Positions 40,801 through 51,066 of a DNA stretch of 64,000 nucleotides are shown one piece after another. Position 1 is the first letter of the stretch. Every line of letters begins with the position of its first letter. The DNA is taken from positions 806,001 through 870,000 of the forward strand of contig CP089459.1 in assembly GCA_026636295.1 (NCBI GenBank), given 5' to 3'. The notes under the pieces are model-generated. The model was not told the DNA's origin and made no database searches. It saw only the letters and a list, made by a program, of their open reading frames with translations. The stretch comes from Medakamo hakoo (Eukaryota > Chlorophyta > Trebouxiophyceae > Coccomyxaceae). Both the position numbers and the translations under genes were made by a program.

Positions 40801-43800
40801 ATGGTTGACTCGCCACGCGATCTGTACGCAACGGCAGCCGCGCAATTACGGCCTCGCGCGAGGCGCGACCCTCCAATTCCAGCTAACGCCCAGGCACCCA
40901 CCAGCCCCCGGCCTGCCGCGTGTGCGACCACTGCGCGCGTGTTTCCTGCCACCCCTGGGGATGCAGTCGATATTCCTCATGATAAAAAGGCGACGGGCAA
41001 GGTGAGAATGTTAGGTGGGACAGGCCGGAGCCGGCCTTCAGTCCGCCAACACAAGCCAATAGGGGAGAGGAGGACGCTGCGCAGCCACAAAAACGGGCGC
41101 GCCCGTTTATTCCTCTCCTTCGCTCGGCAACCCACCACGCCCCACCACCCAACCACGCCCCAGCTGCCATCCTCCCCGCCGCTGCCGGCCACGCCCTACG
41201 AACACTACATGGCCTGTCACGACCACCCCGACATCGGCCACCCCATGGTCTTTTTCATCAGGCTGGCCTTGGCCGGCGAATTTCAGGCTGGCGCGCTGGA
41301 GGCCGCGCTCGACGCCGTGCGGCCTCGCCACCCCCTCCTCTTCAGCGTGCTGGTGGGTGACAGGGGCGGCCGCACCCGGGATCTGGCCTGGCACGCCCTG
41401 GGCGATGACGTGAGTGTGCGTGTGTTCTGGTACGCTGACGACGACGACGGCAGCGGCGGCGGCGGCGGCGGCGTGCGCGGCGACGAGTGGGCGTGGTCGA
41501 GCCTCAACATCCGCGCCGAGCCGGGCGTGCGCCTGCACCTGGCCCGCACGGCGTCTGCGGGTGGGACGCAGCTCACCGCCGCTTTCCACCACGCGGCCAC
41601 GGACGGTAGAGGTGCCATGCGCTTTCTGGAAGACGTGCTCGCCGCGCACGCTGGCCTGGCTGGCGGTCGCGGCGACCCAGCCGCCTTCCTGCGCCCAGTC
41701 GACCAGGCACTGCTGACGGGTGCGCGCGGGCAGGAGTGGCCCCGCCCTGGCGGCGGGTCCGCCTTGCGCCAGGCCGGGCGCTTTGCTGTGGCTTTGGTCA
41801 AGTGGCTGGCCAACGTGGCGCCGCCGCGGCTGGCGGCGCCGGCCGACACCCTGTCCGGCCTCGCCCGTCCGAGCCCGCGCCGTGGACCCCGCGCCGCCCC
41901 GCCCAGCCCTGCACACGACGCCGTCATCATCACCCTCCACCCTGGCGAGGTGACCGCCCTTCGTGCCGCCGCCCGTGCCGCGGCGGGCGGCGGCGCCACC
42001 GTGAATGACGCGCTGTTGACGGCGGTGTTCACCGCGGCAGACGCGTGGAACTCCCGCCACGGTGGCGGCGGCGACGGCAGCCACCAAATCCGTGTCGTCA
42101 TCGCGCAATGCCTGCGGGACGCCGCCTCCCGCACGGCCGCGCCGGCGGCCAACATCATGGGCTCCTGCTTCATGGACAGGGGGCGCGCGACCATCCGCGG
42201 CGGCCGCCTGCTGCCGTCCATCACCGCCCAGACCGCGCACATCAAGGCTGTCGGCCTGGGCTGGACCTGCCCGGCGCTGCTGGCCGGGGTTGGGGCCGTG
42301 CCGGGGGCCATGGCCAGGCTCTTCCACGCGGACCGGCCCCTCGCCACCACGTACGTGTCCAACCTGGGCGTCGTGCTTGATGACGCGCGCCTGCCCCGCC
42401 TGCCCGATGGCGGCCTGGACGCGGGCGCGGGCGTCCACCTTGAGGGCGTCACCCTCATTCTTCCCACGTCCGTCGCCACGCCCGTCACGTTCGGGGTGGC
42501 CACCTTCCGCGGCAGGTTACAGCTGGCGGTGCGCTACGATGCGTCCACCTGGTCTACTGGGCAGGCGCGGGAGCTAGCGGCCGATGTGGAGGCGTGCGTG
42601 CGCGCCATGGTCGGAGGTAGCGGCGGCACGCCGCCACTGTCCTCCCTGCCCCTCACCGGCCGCCGGCGCGCGGCCCAGTCGGACGCTGCCATGCAGCTTG
42701 CGTTGGAAGCCGGCAAGGCCGCGTCTGCGTCGTCCTGGCCACCGACGCCCGCCCCGCTCGACGCTGTGGCGCCCGCGCTGTCCATCCGGTCGGACCTGGA
42801 CGGCGCGGTCGTCTTCCTCACGGGCGCGACCGGCTACATCGGCTCCACCGTGCTGGAACGCATTTTGCGGTGCACGTCAGCGGCTCGTGTTGTGTGCCTT
42901 GTGCGTGGCAAGCGCGGCCTGGCGCCGTCGGCCCGGATGGAACGCCTGGTGGCGACGCGGCGCCTGTTCAGCGCGCTGCGGGCGGATGGCGGCGGCGACA
43001 GCGGTGGTGGCACAGGCCATGGCGGCTCCGTCCCCAGCTTTGTCGCATCCCGCATCACCGCTGTAGAGGGCGACGCCCAAGCCCCGCGGTTGGGCCTGGC
43101 GCCGGACGCATGGGCGTCCCTGACCTCATCCGTCACCCACATCATCCACTGCGCCGCGTCCATCTCCTTCGACGCGCCCATCCACGAGCTCCTCTCCCAA
43201 AACTACGACTCCACGGCGGGCGTGCTGGCCCTGGCGGCCGCGTGTGGCCCCCACCTGCGGTCGGTCGTCCACGTGTCGACCGCATACGTCAATGGCCACC
43301 TGCCGCGCGGCAGCGTGGTGCACGAGTCCACGTACGACTTGGCCGGCCTCGACCATGCGGCGCTGGCCGCCTCTCTGCGCGCGGCCACGCCCGTGGCCGC
43401 CGCCGCCGCCACCGCCGCCTTCCTTAAGGTGTGCTGCCTCCCCAACGCCTACTGCCTGAGCAAGCACATGGCAGAGCGCTTGGTCGTCGACTTTGCGGCG
43501 GCGGCGGGCAAGGGCGCGCCGGGGACGGCCATTGTGCGGCCGTCAATCGTGGGTGCGCTCGCGCACGGTCCCGCAGCTGGTTACGTCGGCAACTCGTCCG
43601 GCGCCACGGCCTACTTCCTGGCGTTTGGCACGGGCATGGCATCTTTCACTTCGTACCGCGCTTACACGCTGATCGACGTGGTGCCTGGCGACATTGTGGC
43701 CAACGCAATCCTGGGCGCCAGCGTGGCCGCTTCTGCTGCTGCCACTGCCACCGGCGGGCGCAGCGGCGGTGACTGCAGCAGCGCCACCGCCGCCGCACGT

Positions 43801-44601
43801 CCCATCATCCTACACGCGGCCTCGTCCACGTCCAACCCCATCACACACTGGAAGTTATTCGGCTCGCACGTTGCGCCGTACTATCATGTGCGTGCAAGGG
43901 ATGAGGGAGGGAGGGAGGGACGGGGGAGCGGAGCACCTTTTTTCATTTGTCTCTCTCTTGACCACCTGCACAACACCCCCAACGACACACGGCAGGCCAA
44001 CCCGTCCCCCATCCGCTTCAGTCGGCGGTACCCCAGCCTTGACCGGTCGGACGATGTGTACATGGCGGACGGCTCAGTCTGGTTCAGTGTGCGCTGCGCG
44101 CTCGAGACGGCCAAGTTTGCGGCAGTCGCCGGCTGCCTGCGCCTGTGCGGCAGGGCCGCCGCGGGGGCCGCGCTGTGGGCGCACTGGCGCACCTGGTGCA
44201 CCGTCAACCGGAGCGCCCTGGATTTTGGGGTGTGCTTCTCCGTGCGCAACGCGGCCGCCGTGGAGGCCGCCCTGCCCGACGACGAGCGGGCCACCTTCCC
44301 CATGACCTGGTCCGCCGACCGGCCGGCCGACGTCTGGGGCCCGTACATGAAAAGGTACTTGGACGAGATTGGGGCGTGCTACCTCACGCGGGCGGCGGGT
44401 GTGGTCACCGGCGGCGGCAGCGGCACCGGTGGCCAGAAACGGCGTGCGGCAGCCCGCCCCACCACCGCCGCCGCTCTGGCATCTGCCGGCGCGACTGCTG
44501 CCGTTGCTGCGGCAGTGGCCACCGCTGTGTGGGCGGGGCGCGTCCGCCTGGCCTTCGCCGTGTTTGTGGCGGCGCTGCTTGGTCGGGCGGTCCTGAGCTG
44601 A
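40801..44601 (+). CDS. Fusion of HHxxxDG acyltransferase domain and fatty acyl-CoA reductase
   Basis: Three exons: 40801-41001, 41164-43887 and 43996-44601, both joins phase 0, 1176 residues. The N-terminal half (about 70-560) is a condensation/WS-DGAT-type acyltransferase: YEHYMACHDHPDIGHPM, RPRHPLLFSVLV, the active-site HHAATDG (about 209-215), and a second lobe with YVSNLGVVLDD. The C-terminal half is a fatty acyl-CoA reductase: Rossmann TGATGYIG (about 620), THIIHCAASISFD, VHVSTAYVNG, the catalytic YCLSK (Tyr about 830) and a FAR_C domain, ending in a hydrophobic tail anchor. FAR makes fatty alcohol and the HHxxxDG domain esterifies acyl-CoA with alcohol, so one chain could make wax esters; that is inference. 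The start is the first Met in the phase-compatible first exon; both introns are multiples of three and stop-free. Confidence 0.82.
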   Translation: MVDSPRDLYATAAAQLRPRARRDPPIPANAQAPTSPRPAACATTARVFPATPGDAVDIPHDKKATGKVRMLGGTGRSRPSVRQHKPIGERRTLRSHKNGRARLFLSFARQPTTPHHPTTPQLPSSPPLPATPYEHYMACHDHPDIGHPMVFFIRLALAGEFQAGALEAALDAVRPRHPLLFSVLVGDRGGRTRDLAWHALGDDVSVRVFWYADDDDGSGGGGGGVRGDEWAWSSLNIRAEPGVRLHLARTASAGGTQLTAAFHHAATDGRGAMRFLEDVLAAHAGLAGGRGDPAAFLRPVDQALLTGARGQEWPRPGGGSALRQAGRFAVALVKWLANVAPPRLAAPADTLSGLARPSPRRGPRAAPPSPAHDAVIITLHPGEVTALRAAARAAAGGGATVNDALLTAVFTAADAWNSRHGGGGDGSHQIRVVIAQCLRDAASRTAAPAANIMGSCFMDRGRATIRGGRLLPSITAQTAHIKAVGLGWTCPALLAGVGAVPGAMARLFHADRPLATTYVSNLGVVLDDARLPRLPDGGLDAGAGVHLEGVTLILPTSVATPVTFGVATFRGRLQLAVRYDASTWSTGQARELAADVEACVRAMVGGSGGTPPLSSLPLTGRRRAAQSDAAMQLALEAGKAASASSWPPTPAPLDAVAPALSIRSDLDGAVVFLTGATGYIGSTVLERILRCTSAARVVCLVRGKRGLAPSARMERLVATRRLFSALRADGGGDSGGGTGHGGSVPSFVASRITAVEGDAQAPRLGLAPDAWASLTSSVTHIIHCAASISFDAPIHELLSQNYDSTAGVLALAAACGPHLRSVVHVSTAYVNGHLPRGSVVHESTYDLAGLDHAALAASLRAATPVAAAAATAAFLKVCCLPNAYCLSKHMAERLVVDFAAAAGKGAPGTAIVRPSIVGALAHGPAAGYVGNSSGATAYFLAFGTGMASFTSYRAYTLIDVVPGDIVANAILGASVAASAAATATGGRSGGDCSSATAAARPIILHAASSTSNPITHWKLFGSHVAPYYHVRARDEGGREGRGSGAPFFICLSLDHLHNTPNDTRQANPSPIRFSRRYPSLDRSDDVYMADGSVWFSVRCALETAKFAAVAGCLRLCGRAAAGAALWAHWRTWCTVNRSALDFGVCFSVRNAAAVEAALPDDERATFPMTWSADRPADVWGPYMKRYLDEIGACYLTRAAGVVTGGGSGTGGQKRRAAARPTTAAALASAGATAAVAAAVATAVWAGRVRLAFAVFVAALLGRAVLS

Positions 44602-44756
<155 letters not shown>

Positions 44757-44805
44757 CTGTGTTACAAGAAAGAGGGCGAGAGAGAGCGGGTATAGAGAGA
44801 CAGCG

Positions 44806-44923
44806 GGATAACCCCGAAGTTATTTTTTTTTTGGCGAGAACAAAAAAGGCGCGACTTCTGAGGAGGGAAAGGGGGGCGGCGTGCGGCCGCGGGCAGGGCC
44901 GCCTCCCCTCCACTTTGTCCAAC
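44806..44923 (+). repeat. Direct repeat, copy B (leader or promoter of the Dof gene)
   Basis: Same ordered blocks as copy A, 4.6 kb away in direct orientation. It ends about 60 bases before the Dof ATG, so it probably lies in the Dof promoter or 5' UTR. Confidence 0.85.
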
Positions 44924-44982
44924 CGCACTGCACACGCTCCTCCTCCCTTCCCCTCCGCGCGACACGCGCGCACTCCGCGGCC

Positions 44983-47900
44983 ATGACCGCCCTCCAAAAT
45001 CCGGACAGACCCCCGCCCGACCCGGCAGCTGACCGGGGCGATGAGGTGCGTGCGTGCGCGGGGCGCCCAGCCATCGGAAAATCAGCGCTGGTCAGCGCAA
45101 AAAACAGAAAGCGTGGGGGCCGCCGTGGCCGCGCTTTGTGGTTGCGCTTTTGAGCGTGACCCGCCGCGCGCGGCCAGGGCGGCCGCCACCCAACTCTTTA
45201 GCCCGGTGGACTGCTGAGGCTTCTCTCTCATCCACCCGGCGTGAGACACCCCGGGGCACCGGTCGTTTTGGGTCCCCACGGGCGCGCCTTTCCCGCCCCG
45301 CATTCACGCACCGGGGCCAGCGACGGTCGCACGCGCTCTCGCCGCGCCGGAATCAAGCAAAATCGCCGCCACCCGCCGCGTGCGCGGGCCTCCACCCCCC
45401 CAGACCTGTCCTGGCGATGATAATATGCTCCCAGGCACAAGACTGGCCGGTGGACGCCGTGTCGTGGCGGGCCGAGCGCCGTGCGCGGGGGGGCGCCTTT
45501 TTCCCAAGGCCTGGCGTGTGGTGGTGTCTGCCCCGCAAAACCTGCTGCTGCCCCGCCCTCATCAACGCGCGCGCCCTCCTCCGTTCCGCAAAAAACACAG
45601 AAACCCCCACCGCCTCCCACCACCGCGGACGACAAGCCGTCCTCATCCGGCGAGTGCACGTCCAACGAGTCCGGCACCAAGGCCGACGGCGGCGCCGACG
45701 CGGGCGGCACGGCCGCCGCGACCGCGCGCCAGACGCGCCGGGCGGCCGCCGCCACCGCCGCCGCGGGCACGACGGCCAACGCTTCCAGAGCCGCTCCACG
45801 CGCTGGCTCCGCCCCGGCGGACGAGGGCGGCGACTCCCGCCGCCGCGGCGGCTCGTCCGGCAGGTCGGGCGAGGGCGTAGCCGGCGCACCCAAAACCTCG
45901 CCCGACGCGACGCCCGCGCCACCAAACGACCCGTCCCCGCCCACGACCGCCCGCCAGGGCACGGACGGGTCGGGCGACGCGGCGGCTGGGTCGGCAGCTG
46001 TGGCGGCGGCGGGTGTGGCGGCGGCCGCCGACGGTGGTGGTGGCGGTGGTGCGCCTCCACCACCGCCACCACCGTGCCCGCCCGCCGCCGGTCCACACCC
46101 GTCGTCCGACCCTGGCGCCCGGCCGCCCCGCCCGGCGGCCGGCCTGTCCTGCCCGCGCTGCGGGTCGGCCTCCACCAAGTTCTGCTACTACAACAACGCC
46201 AACACGGCCCAGCCCCGGCACTACTGCCGCGGGTGCCAGCGCTACTGGACGGCCGGCGGCAGCCTGCGCAACGTGCCCGTCGGGTCGGGGAAGCGCAAGC
46301 CCAAGGGCGCGGCGCGGCGGGCGGCGGGCAGCGGGAGTGGCAGCGGGGCCGGGACCCCGGCCGGCGGCGGGAGCGGGAGTGGGAGCGGGGCCGGGCGCGG
46401 GCCCGGCAGCGGCGTGCCCCACCCCCCGCCCCTCCTCCCGCCGCCCGACCTCGGCCTGCTCGGCGCGGCCGCCGCCGCCGCGGGCGGCAACCCATACGCA
46501 GCGGCAGCTGCCGCGGCTGCCGCCCACGCCCAGGCCGTGGCGGCGGCGGGTGGTGGCCCGCCCCTGCCGCCGGGCACGGACCCGGCCGCGGCCGCGGCCG
46601 CGGCCGCGGCGGCCGCGGCCGCCGCCGCCGCCGCCGCCGGCGCGGGCGGCGGTCCCCCACCGCCAGGCCACCTGGAACACCTGCAAGCGCTGCTGCTGGG
46701 GGCGGGCGGTGGTGGTGGGAGCGGCGGCGGCGGCGGTGGCGGTCCCGCCGCGCCCGGCCTGCCGCCGCCGCCGCTGCCACTGTCCTTTGGCGGTGGTGGG
46801 GGCGGCAGTGGCGCGGGCGCCGCGCCCGGCGGCCCACCGCACCACCACCACCACCACCACCCGGCCACGCCGCCCGCGTACCTGCAGTACTACAACCCGG
46901 CCGCTGCGGCCGCTGCCGCGGCTGCTGCTGCGGCGGCGGGCGGGTGGCCGCCCGCGTCGGGCGCGCCCGGCGCGCCGCCGGCGCCGTACGGCGCGTTCCT
47001 GCCGCCCGCCGCCATGGCGGCGCTGGCGGGGTGGCCGGGCATGCCGCCGCCGCCGCCGGGCTACGGCCCGCCGCCGCCTGCCGCCCCGTCCGGCCCACTG
47101 CCGCCGCCGGCCAAGGGCTTCACGCCCGTCCCGCCCGGCAGCGGGTCCGGGTCGGGCGCGGGTCCGCCCGGTTCGGCGACTGGGACGACGACGACCGCCG
47201 CCACGGCCACGGCCGGCGGGTCGGGCGACACCGCCTTCGCGTTGGCTGGCCCTGGGTCGTCCACCATCCCGGCGCCGTCAGAGGACGGCTCCGTCGGCGG
47301 CCGCCGCCTGCGCGCGCGCGGCAGCGGCGGCGGCGGCGCCGGCCCCGCCCCGCCCATCGTGGGCCCCGCCTCCGCCGCGGCGGCCGCCGCCGCCGCCGCC
47401 GCCCAGCACCAAGCGACTGCTGCTGGAGCGGCGCGCGCCTTGCTCTCGTCCGCCGGCACCGGGCGGGACGGCGGCCCCGCCCGCGCCGGCACGGGGTCGG
47501 GCTCCGGTGGCGGGTCGGGCACCAACTCGGGCGCGGCCGCGCCCGCCGGCGGCGGCGGGAGCGGCGGCGGCGGCGGCGGCGGCGGGGGCGGGTCGGGCGG
47601 CAACGGCGCGGACGCGCTGGCCGGCGTGGACTCGGGCCAGCAGCAGCAGTCGTCGTCCGCGGCGGCTGCCGCGGCCGCGGCCGCGGCGGCCGCCGCTGCG
47701 GCGGCCGCCGCGGGCTGGCTGCCCCAAGCCGCCGCGCTCGCGCCCTTCCACCCGCACCCGGGCTTTTCCGCGGCGCACCACCAGGCCGCTGCGGCCGCCG
47801 CTGCGGCCGCTGCTGCCGCCGGCTGGGGGCCGGCCGCCGCCCTGTACGGCGGCGGGCCGCCGCCCGGTGCGTGGCCTGGCGCGCCCCCACCACCGGGTGC

Positions 47901-48222
47901 GGGCGCGGGCGGCTGGCAGCTGCCCCTGCCTCCGCCGGGCGTGCCCGCCCCCGCGCCTGTTGTCGCGGTCACCCCACACCGCGCGCCCGGTGACGGCGTC
48001 GTCACGCCGACGGCTGCGGCCATGGCCGCGGCGGCTGCGGCGGCGGGCGGTGGCGGCGCGCCTGCTGCCGCGCTCGCCTGGCACGCGGGCGGCGGCTTCC
48101 ACAGCTTTCGTGCCACGACCACGGCCCCGGCGCCGACGGCGGTCCAGCCCGTCAAGCCCCAGGCGACCACTGCGGCGGCTGCCGGTGGGGTGCCGCTGCC
48201 GCCGGATGGCGGCGGCAACTGA
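44983..48222 (+). CDS. Dof-type zinc-finger transcription factor
   Basis: Two exons: 44983-45045 and 45601-48222, phase 0, 894 residues. The single Dof finger, [16 protein letters not shown]...[17 protein letters not shown], has Cys at about 205, 208, 230 and 233 (C-x2-C-x21-C-x2-C) and the plant [11 protein letters not shown] tail; Dof proteins bind AAAG cores. Chlorophytes usually have one or few Dof genes, with known links to lipid accumulation and photoperiod in Chlamydomonas. Some 650 residues of Ala, Gly, Pro and His repeats follow the finger, which is extreme. The acidic Ser-rich segment [12 protein letters not shown] before the finger resembles CDF-type plant Dofs. The 555-base intron was joined by consensus; another small exon cannot be excluded. 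Confidence 0.88.
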
Positions 48223-48530
48223 GGTGGTGGGCGTGGGCCTTTTAAACCCCTTGACAGAGCCGGGGGGCGTGCACTGCATTCTGTGCGCGTCAAGAGAGAG
48301 AGAGAGGGAGCCGGACACGATTCTGTCCCCCTCTCTGTCTCGCCCCGTCGTCCCTTTTGCCTTTTTGGTCCCGAGTCGCTGCAGGCTCCCCCTCCCCCCC
48401 CCTCCCCCCCAATTCTTTTTTCCCCGCCCCGCAACCCCCCGTCCGGTACAAACAAACCTTTGTGTCTCTCACTGTGTAAAACAATGAACGAAACAACCAC
48501 CACGAAGCTGGAACTGACACAAGAATTTCC
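48223..48530. other. Convergent intergenic region, Dof / APC4
   Basis: 308 bases with the two 3' UTRs, a GAGAGA run near 48293-48306, and a C/T-rich block at 48385-48440. No gene seen. Confidence 0.5.
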
Positions 48531-50813
48531 TCACTCATCGCACGGGTCGCCGCCCTCGTCGCCCGCCTCCTCCTCCTCCTCGTCCTCCTCCAAGTCCAGC
48601 AGGGTCGCCGTCCGCACGCCTCCGCCGCCGCCCCCGCTGCCGCCGCCACCAAACACGACCGCCACGCCGCGCGGGCCGGACACAGCCAGGCGCACAGGCA
48701 GGGCGTCGCCCGGGGCCAGGGATGATGGGAGGGACCGGGTGCGGGCGCACTCCCAGGACGACGGGCTGTGGGACGACGGGTCGAGCAGGCCGAGCTCCAC
48801 GCCGCTGCCCCCGCCCCCGCGCCCGGGCAGCAGCGCGGCGACGGCCCCGCCCCTGTACAGGGCCAGGGCGGCGGGCGGGGCCGGGAGCGGGGTGTGTGCC
48901 GTGGTCAGTGGGCCGCCGGGCCCGGGCGACGACACGTGCGCCAGGGCCGGGCCGCCGGCGGGGAAGGCCGCCGCGACGCCGCCGCCGCCCTCGGCCGCGG
49001 CCACCGCCGGCCCGCACCCGCCGCCGCCCGGTCCCTCTCCGCCCACTTCCACGGCCGGTCCCGCAGGCTTGACGCCCGCGGACAGCGCCGCCGCCACCCG
49101 GTCCGCCAGCCCCTCCACCTCAGCCGCCAGGGAGGCCGTCACCGCACGGACGGGCGCGCCCGGCGGCGCGGCCCGGCCGCCGAGCGCGGCCCAGACTGCC
49201 TGGGGCAGGGCGGCGCGGGCGCCGCCGCCTCCCTCGCCCCCGTCGGGCGTGGCAGGCCCGGTTTCGCGCGGTCCTTCCGCCAGGGCGGCTCCCGCAGCGT
49301 CGGACAGCAGGGCGTCTAGCGCCGCGGCTGCGCGGGCGGCTTCGGCGGGCGCCGCCTCTGCTGGCGCGGGCGCGCCACCACCGCCACCGCCACCACTCCT
49401 GGCCCCAGCCGCCAGCAACAGCCACACGAAAAACGCGCGCCCGGCCGCGCCGCCGTCGACGACAGCACGACGGGCCGCCGCTGCCGCCACGGCCGCGTCC
49501 CGGGCCAGGGCCGCCACCCGGCTGACGGCGGGCGCGTCCAGCCCCAGCGGCGCGCTCCACCGCTCGCACGCGGACAGGCAGCCCAGCTCGCCCGCCCAAA
49601 AGGCGGCGGCTTCCAAGGCGGGCTCTGCGGCGTTGACTAAAGCTGCTGCGGCGGCCGCGGCCGCGGCATCCGCTTCCCGGGCCGCCCGTTTCAGGCCCGC
49701 CTCACCCCAGGGCGACCGTTCGAGCAGGGCGGCCAGCGCGCCAGAGCCATCGCTCTCCGCCCCGCCACCACCCCCGCCACACCCGCACAGCATCGCCCGC
49801 CGCAGCTCTGCCGCAGCACCGCCGGGCGTGCCGGCCGCGCCTGGCGTGGTCGACGGACCGCCAGTCCCGTAGTCGGCCTGGAGGCGGGCCAGGCCCGACA
49901 AAACTTTGCCCGCGGCCGACCCGCCCGCGCCCGCCCACGCTTTCGCGGCCGCGCTCAGTCCCGCGTCCGCGTCGGCCACCGCGTCCGCCAAGCGGCCGAG
50001 CAAGTGGGCGGCGCGACGCACTTCAGGGCGGAGGGACGACAGAGGGCCCGTGTGCAACGCCGCCAACGCCAGGGTGGAGGCCGGAGAAGAGCGCAGCGCC
50101 CACAGCGTGGCGAGGTCGTCCGAGAGGGCCACGCCCGCGACGGGCCCGCCGCCTTCAATGACGGCCAGGCGCAGGAGCCCAGGTCCATACAGTGTGATCC
50201 CACCACCCGCGTCCGCGGCCGCCAGGACGTCCAGGCGGGGCGGCTCGGCGGGCGTGGGCGCGCGGCGCGGGCGGTGGGTGGTGGTGGAGGTGGCGGTGGT
50301 GGTGCCGGCCGCGGCAGGCGGCGCCGCATTCGCCCCGCTCCCGCCCTCTCCAAACACGGGCGGCATGCAGGGGCACTCTCGGGCGGGCGGCCCCTCGCCC
50401 ACCAATGACCCGGGCGGCGGCGGCAGGCCGGGCCGCTCGGCCGTCCAGGCGAGCGCGGTCAGGCGCGGGCGGTCGCCCACCCGACGCCCCGCCGTCGTCG
50501 TCAGCACCCGCCCGTCCTCGGCGGCACGGATTTCCACGCCTCCACCAGGTGCGGGGCAGGCCAGGGCCCGGCCGTCCGGGCGCCACGCCACGCACGCCGG
50601 GCCACGGGTCGTGGAGGGTGCAGAGGCGGTGGAGGCTGTCTCGACGCTCGACTCGACTGGCGCCGCCCACAGCCGCTGCCAGTTCAGGCGGCGCACGGCC
50701 AGCTTGCCATCGTCCGAGCCCAGGGCCAGCAAGTCCATGGTCGGACACCAGGCCGCGCAGGTGATGGTGGACGGCAGGGCGGTCGTCAGGAGCGGGGTGA
50801 ATGAGGACGGCAT
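48531..50813 (-). CDS. APC4: Anaphase-promoting complex subunit 4
   Basis: 760 residues, one exon. APC4 is a scaffold of the E3 ligase that degrades cyclins and securin. The N-terminal WD40-like propeller opens with AWCPTMDLLALGSDDGKLAVRRLNWQRLWA, the strongest signature of the family, and continues VAWRPDGRALACPAPGGGVEI. The helical long domain (APC4-specific) follows from about residue 240. The C-terminus is acidic (DLEEDEEEEEAGDEGG). Several Gly/Ala/Pro runs interrupt the propeller. A further Met lies upstream in frame, but MPSSFTPLL is preferred because the upstream residues overlap the shared promoter. Divergent from KRI1 with 253 bases between starts. Confidence 0.88.
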   Translation of the reverse strand: MPSSFTPLLTTALPSTITCAAWCPTMDLLALGSDDGKLAVRRLNWQRLWAAPVESSVETASTASAPSTTRGPACVAWRPDGRALACPAPGGGVEIRAAEDGRVLTTTAGRRVGDRPRLTALAWTAERPGLPPPPGSLVGEGPPARECPCMPPVFGEGGSGANAAPPAAAGTTTATSTTTHRPRRAPTPAEPPRLDVLAAADAGGGITLYGPGLLRLAVIEGGGPVAGVALSDDLATLWALRSSPASTLALAALHTGPLSSLRPEVRRAAHLLGRLADAVADADAGLSAAAKAWAGAGGSAAGKVLSGLARLQADYGTGGPSTTPGAAGTPGGAAAELRRAMLCGCGGGGGGAESDGSGALAALLERSPWGEAGLKRAAREADAAAAAAAAALVNAAEPALEAAAFWAGELGCLSACERWSAPLGLDAPAVSRVAALARDAAVAAAAARRAVVDGGAAGRAFFVWLLLAAGARSGGGGGGGAPAPAEAAPAEAARAAAALDALLSDAAGAALAEGPRETGPATPDGGEGGGGARAALPQAVWAALGGRAAPPGAPVRAVTASLAAEVEGLADRVAAALSAGVKPAGPAVEVGGEGPGGGGCGPAVAAAEGGGGVAAAFPAGGPALAHVSSPGPGGPLTTAHTPLPAPPAALALYRGGAVAALLPGRGGGGSGVELGLLDPSSHSPSSWECARTRSLPSSLAPGDALPVRLAVSGPRGVAVVFGGGGSGGGGGGVRTATLLDLEEDEEEEEAGDEGGDPCDE

Positions 50814-51066
50814 CTTGAAAAAAAGTTTTTGGGGTAAAAGCAAAAAAGGGGGGGCGTGCGGCGCCTCGGACGCGGCCCGGACCCTTGTTCAGAGTCTCCA
50901 CAGGCGAGCTGGCGTGCGGTTGGGGGCTGTGGAACGGGCTGGGCGGCCAGGCAAGGTGGGACGCGCCACCCTCTTTTTGCGCGAGCGCGGAAAAAGGAGC
51001 GAGTGCGGCGCTGCGCCCAGCGCCCCCACTTCTTCTTTCCTCCTCTAAAAAATAACTCCTGCAGCC

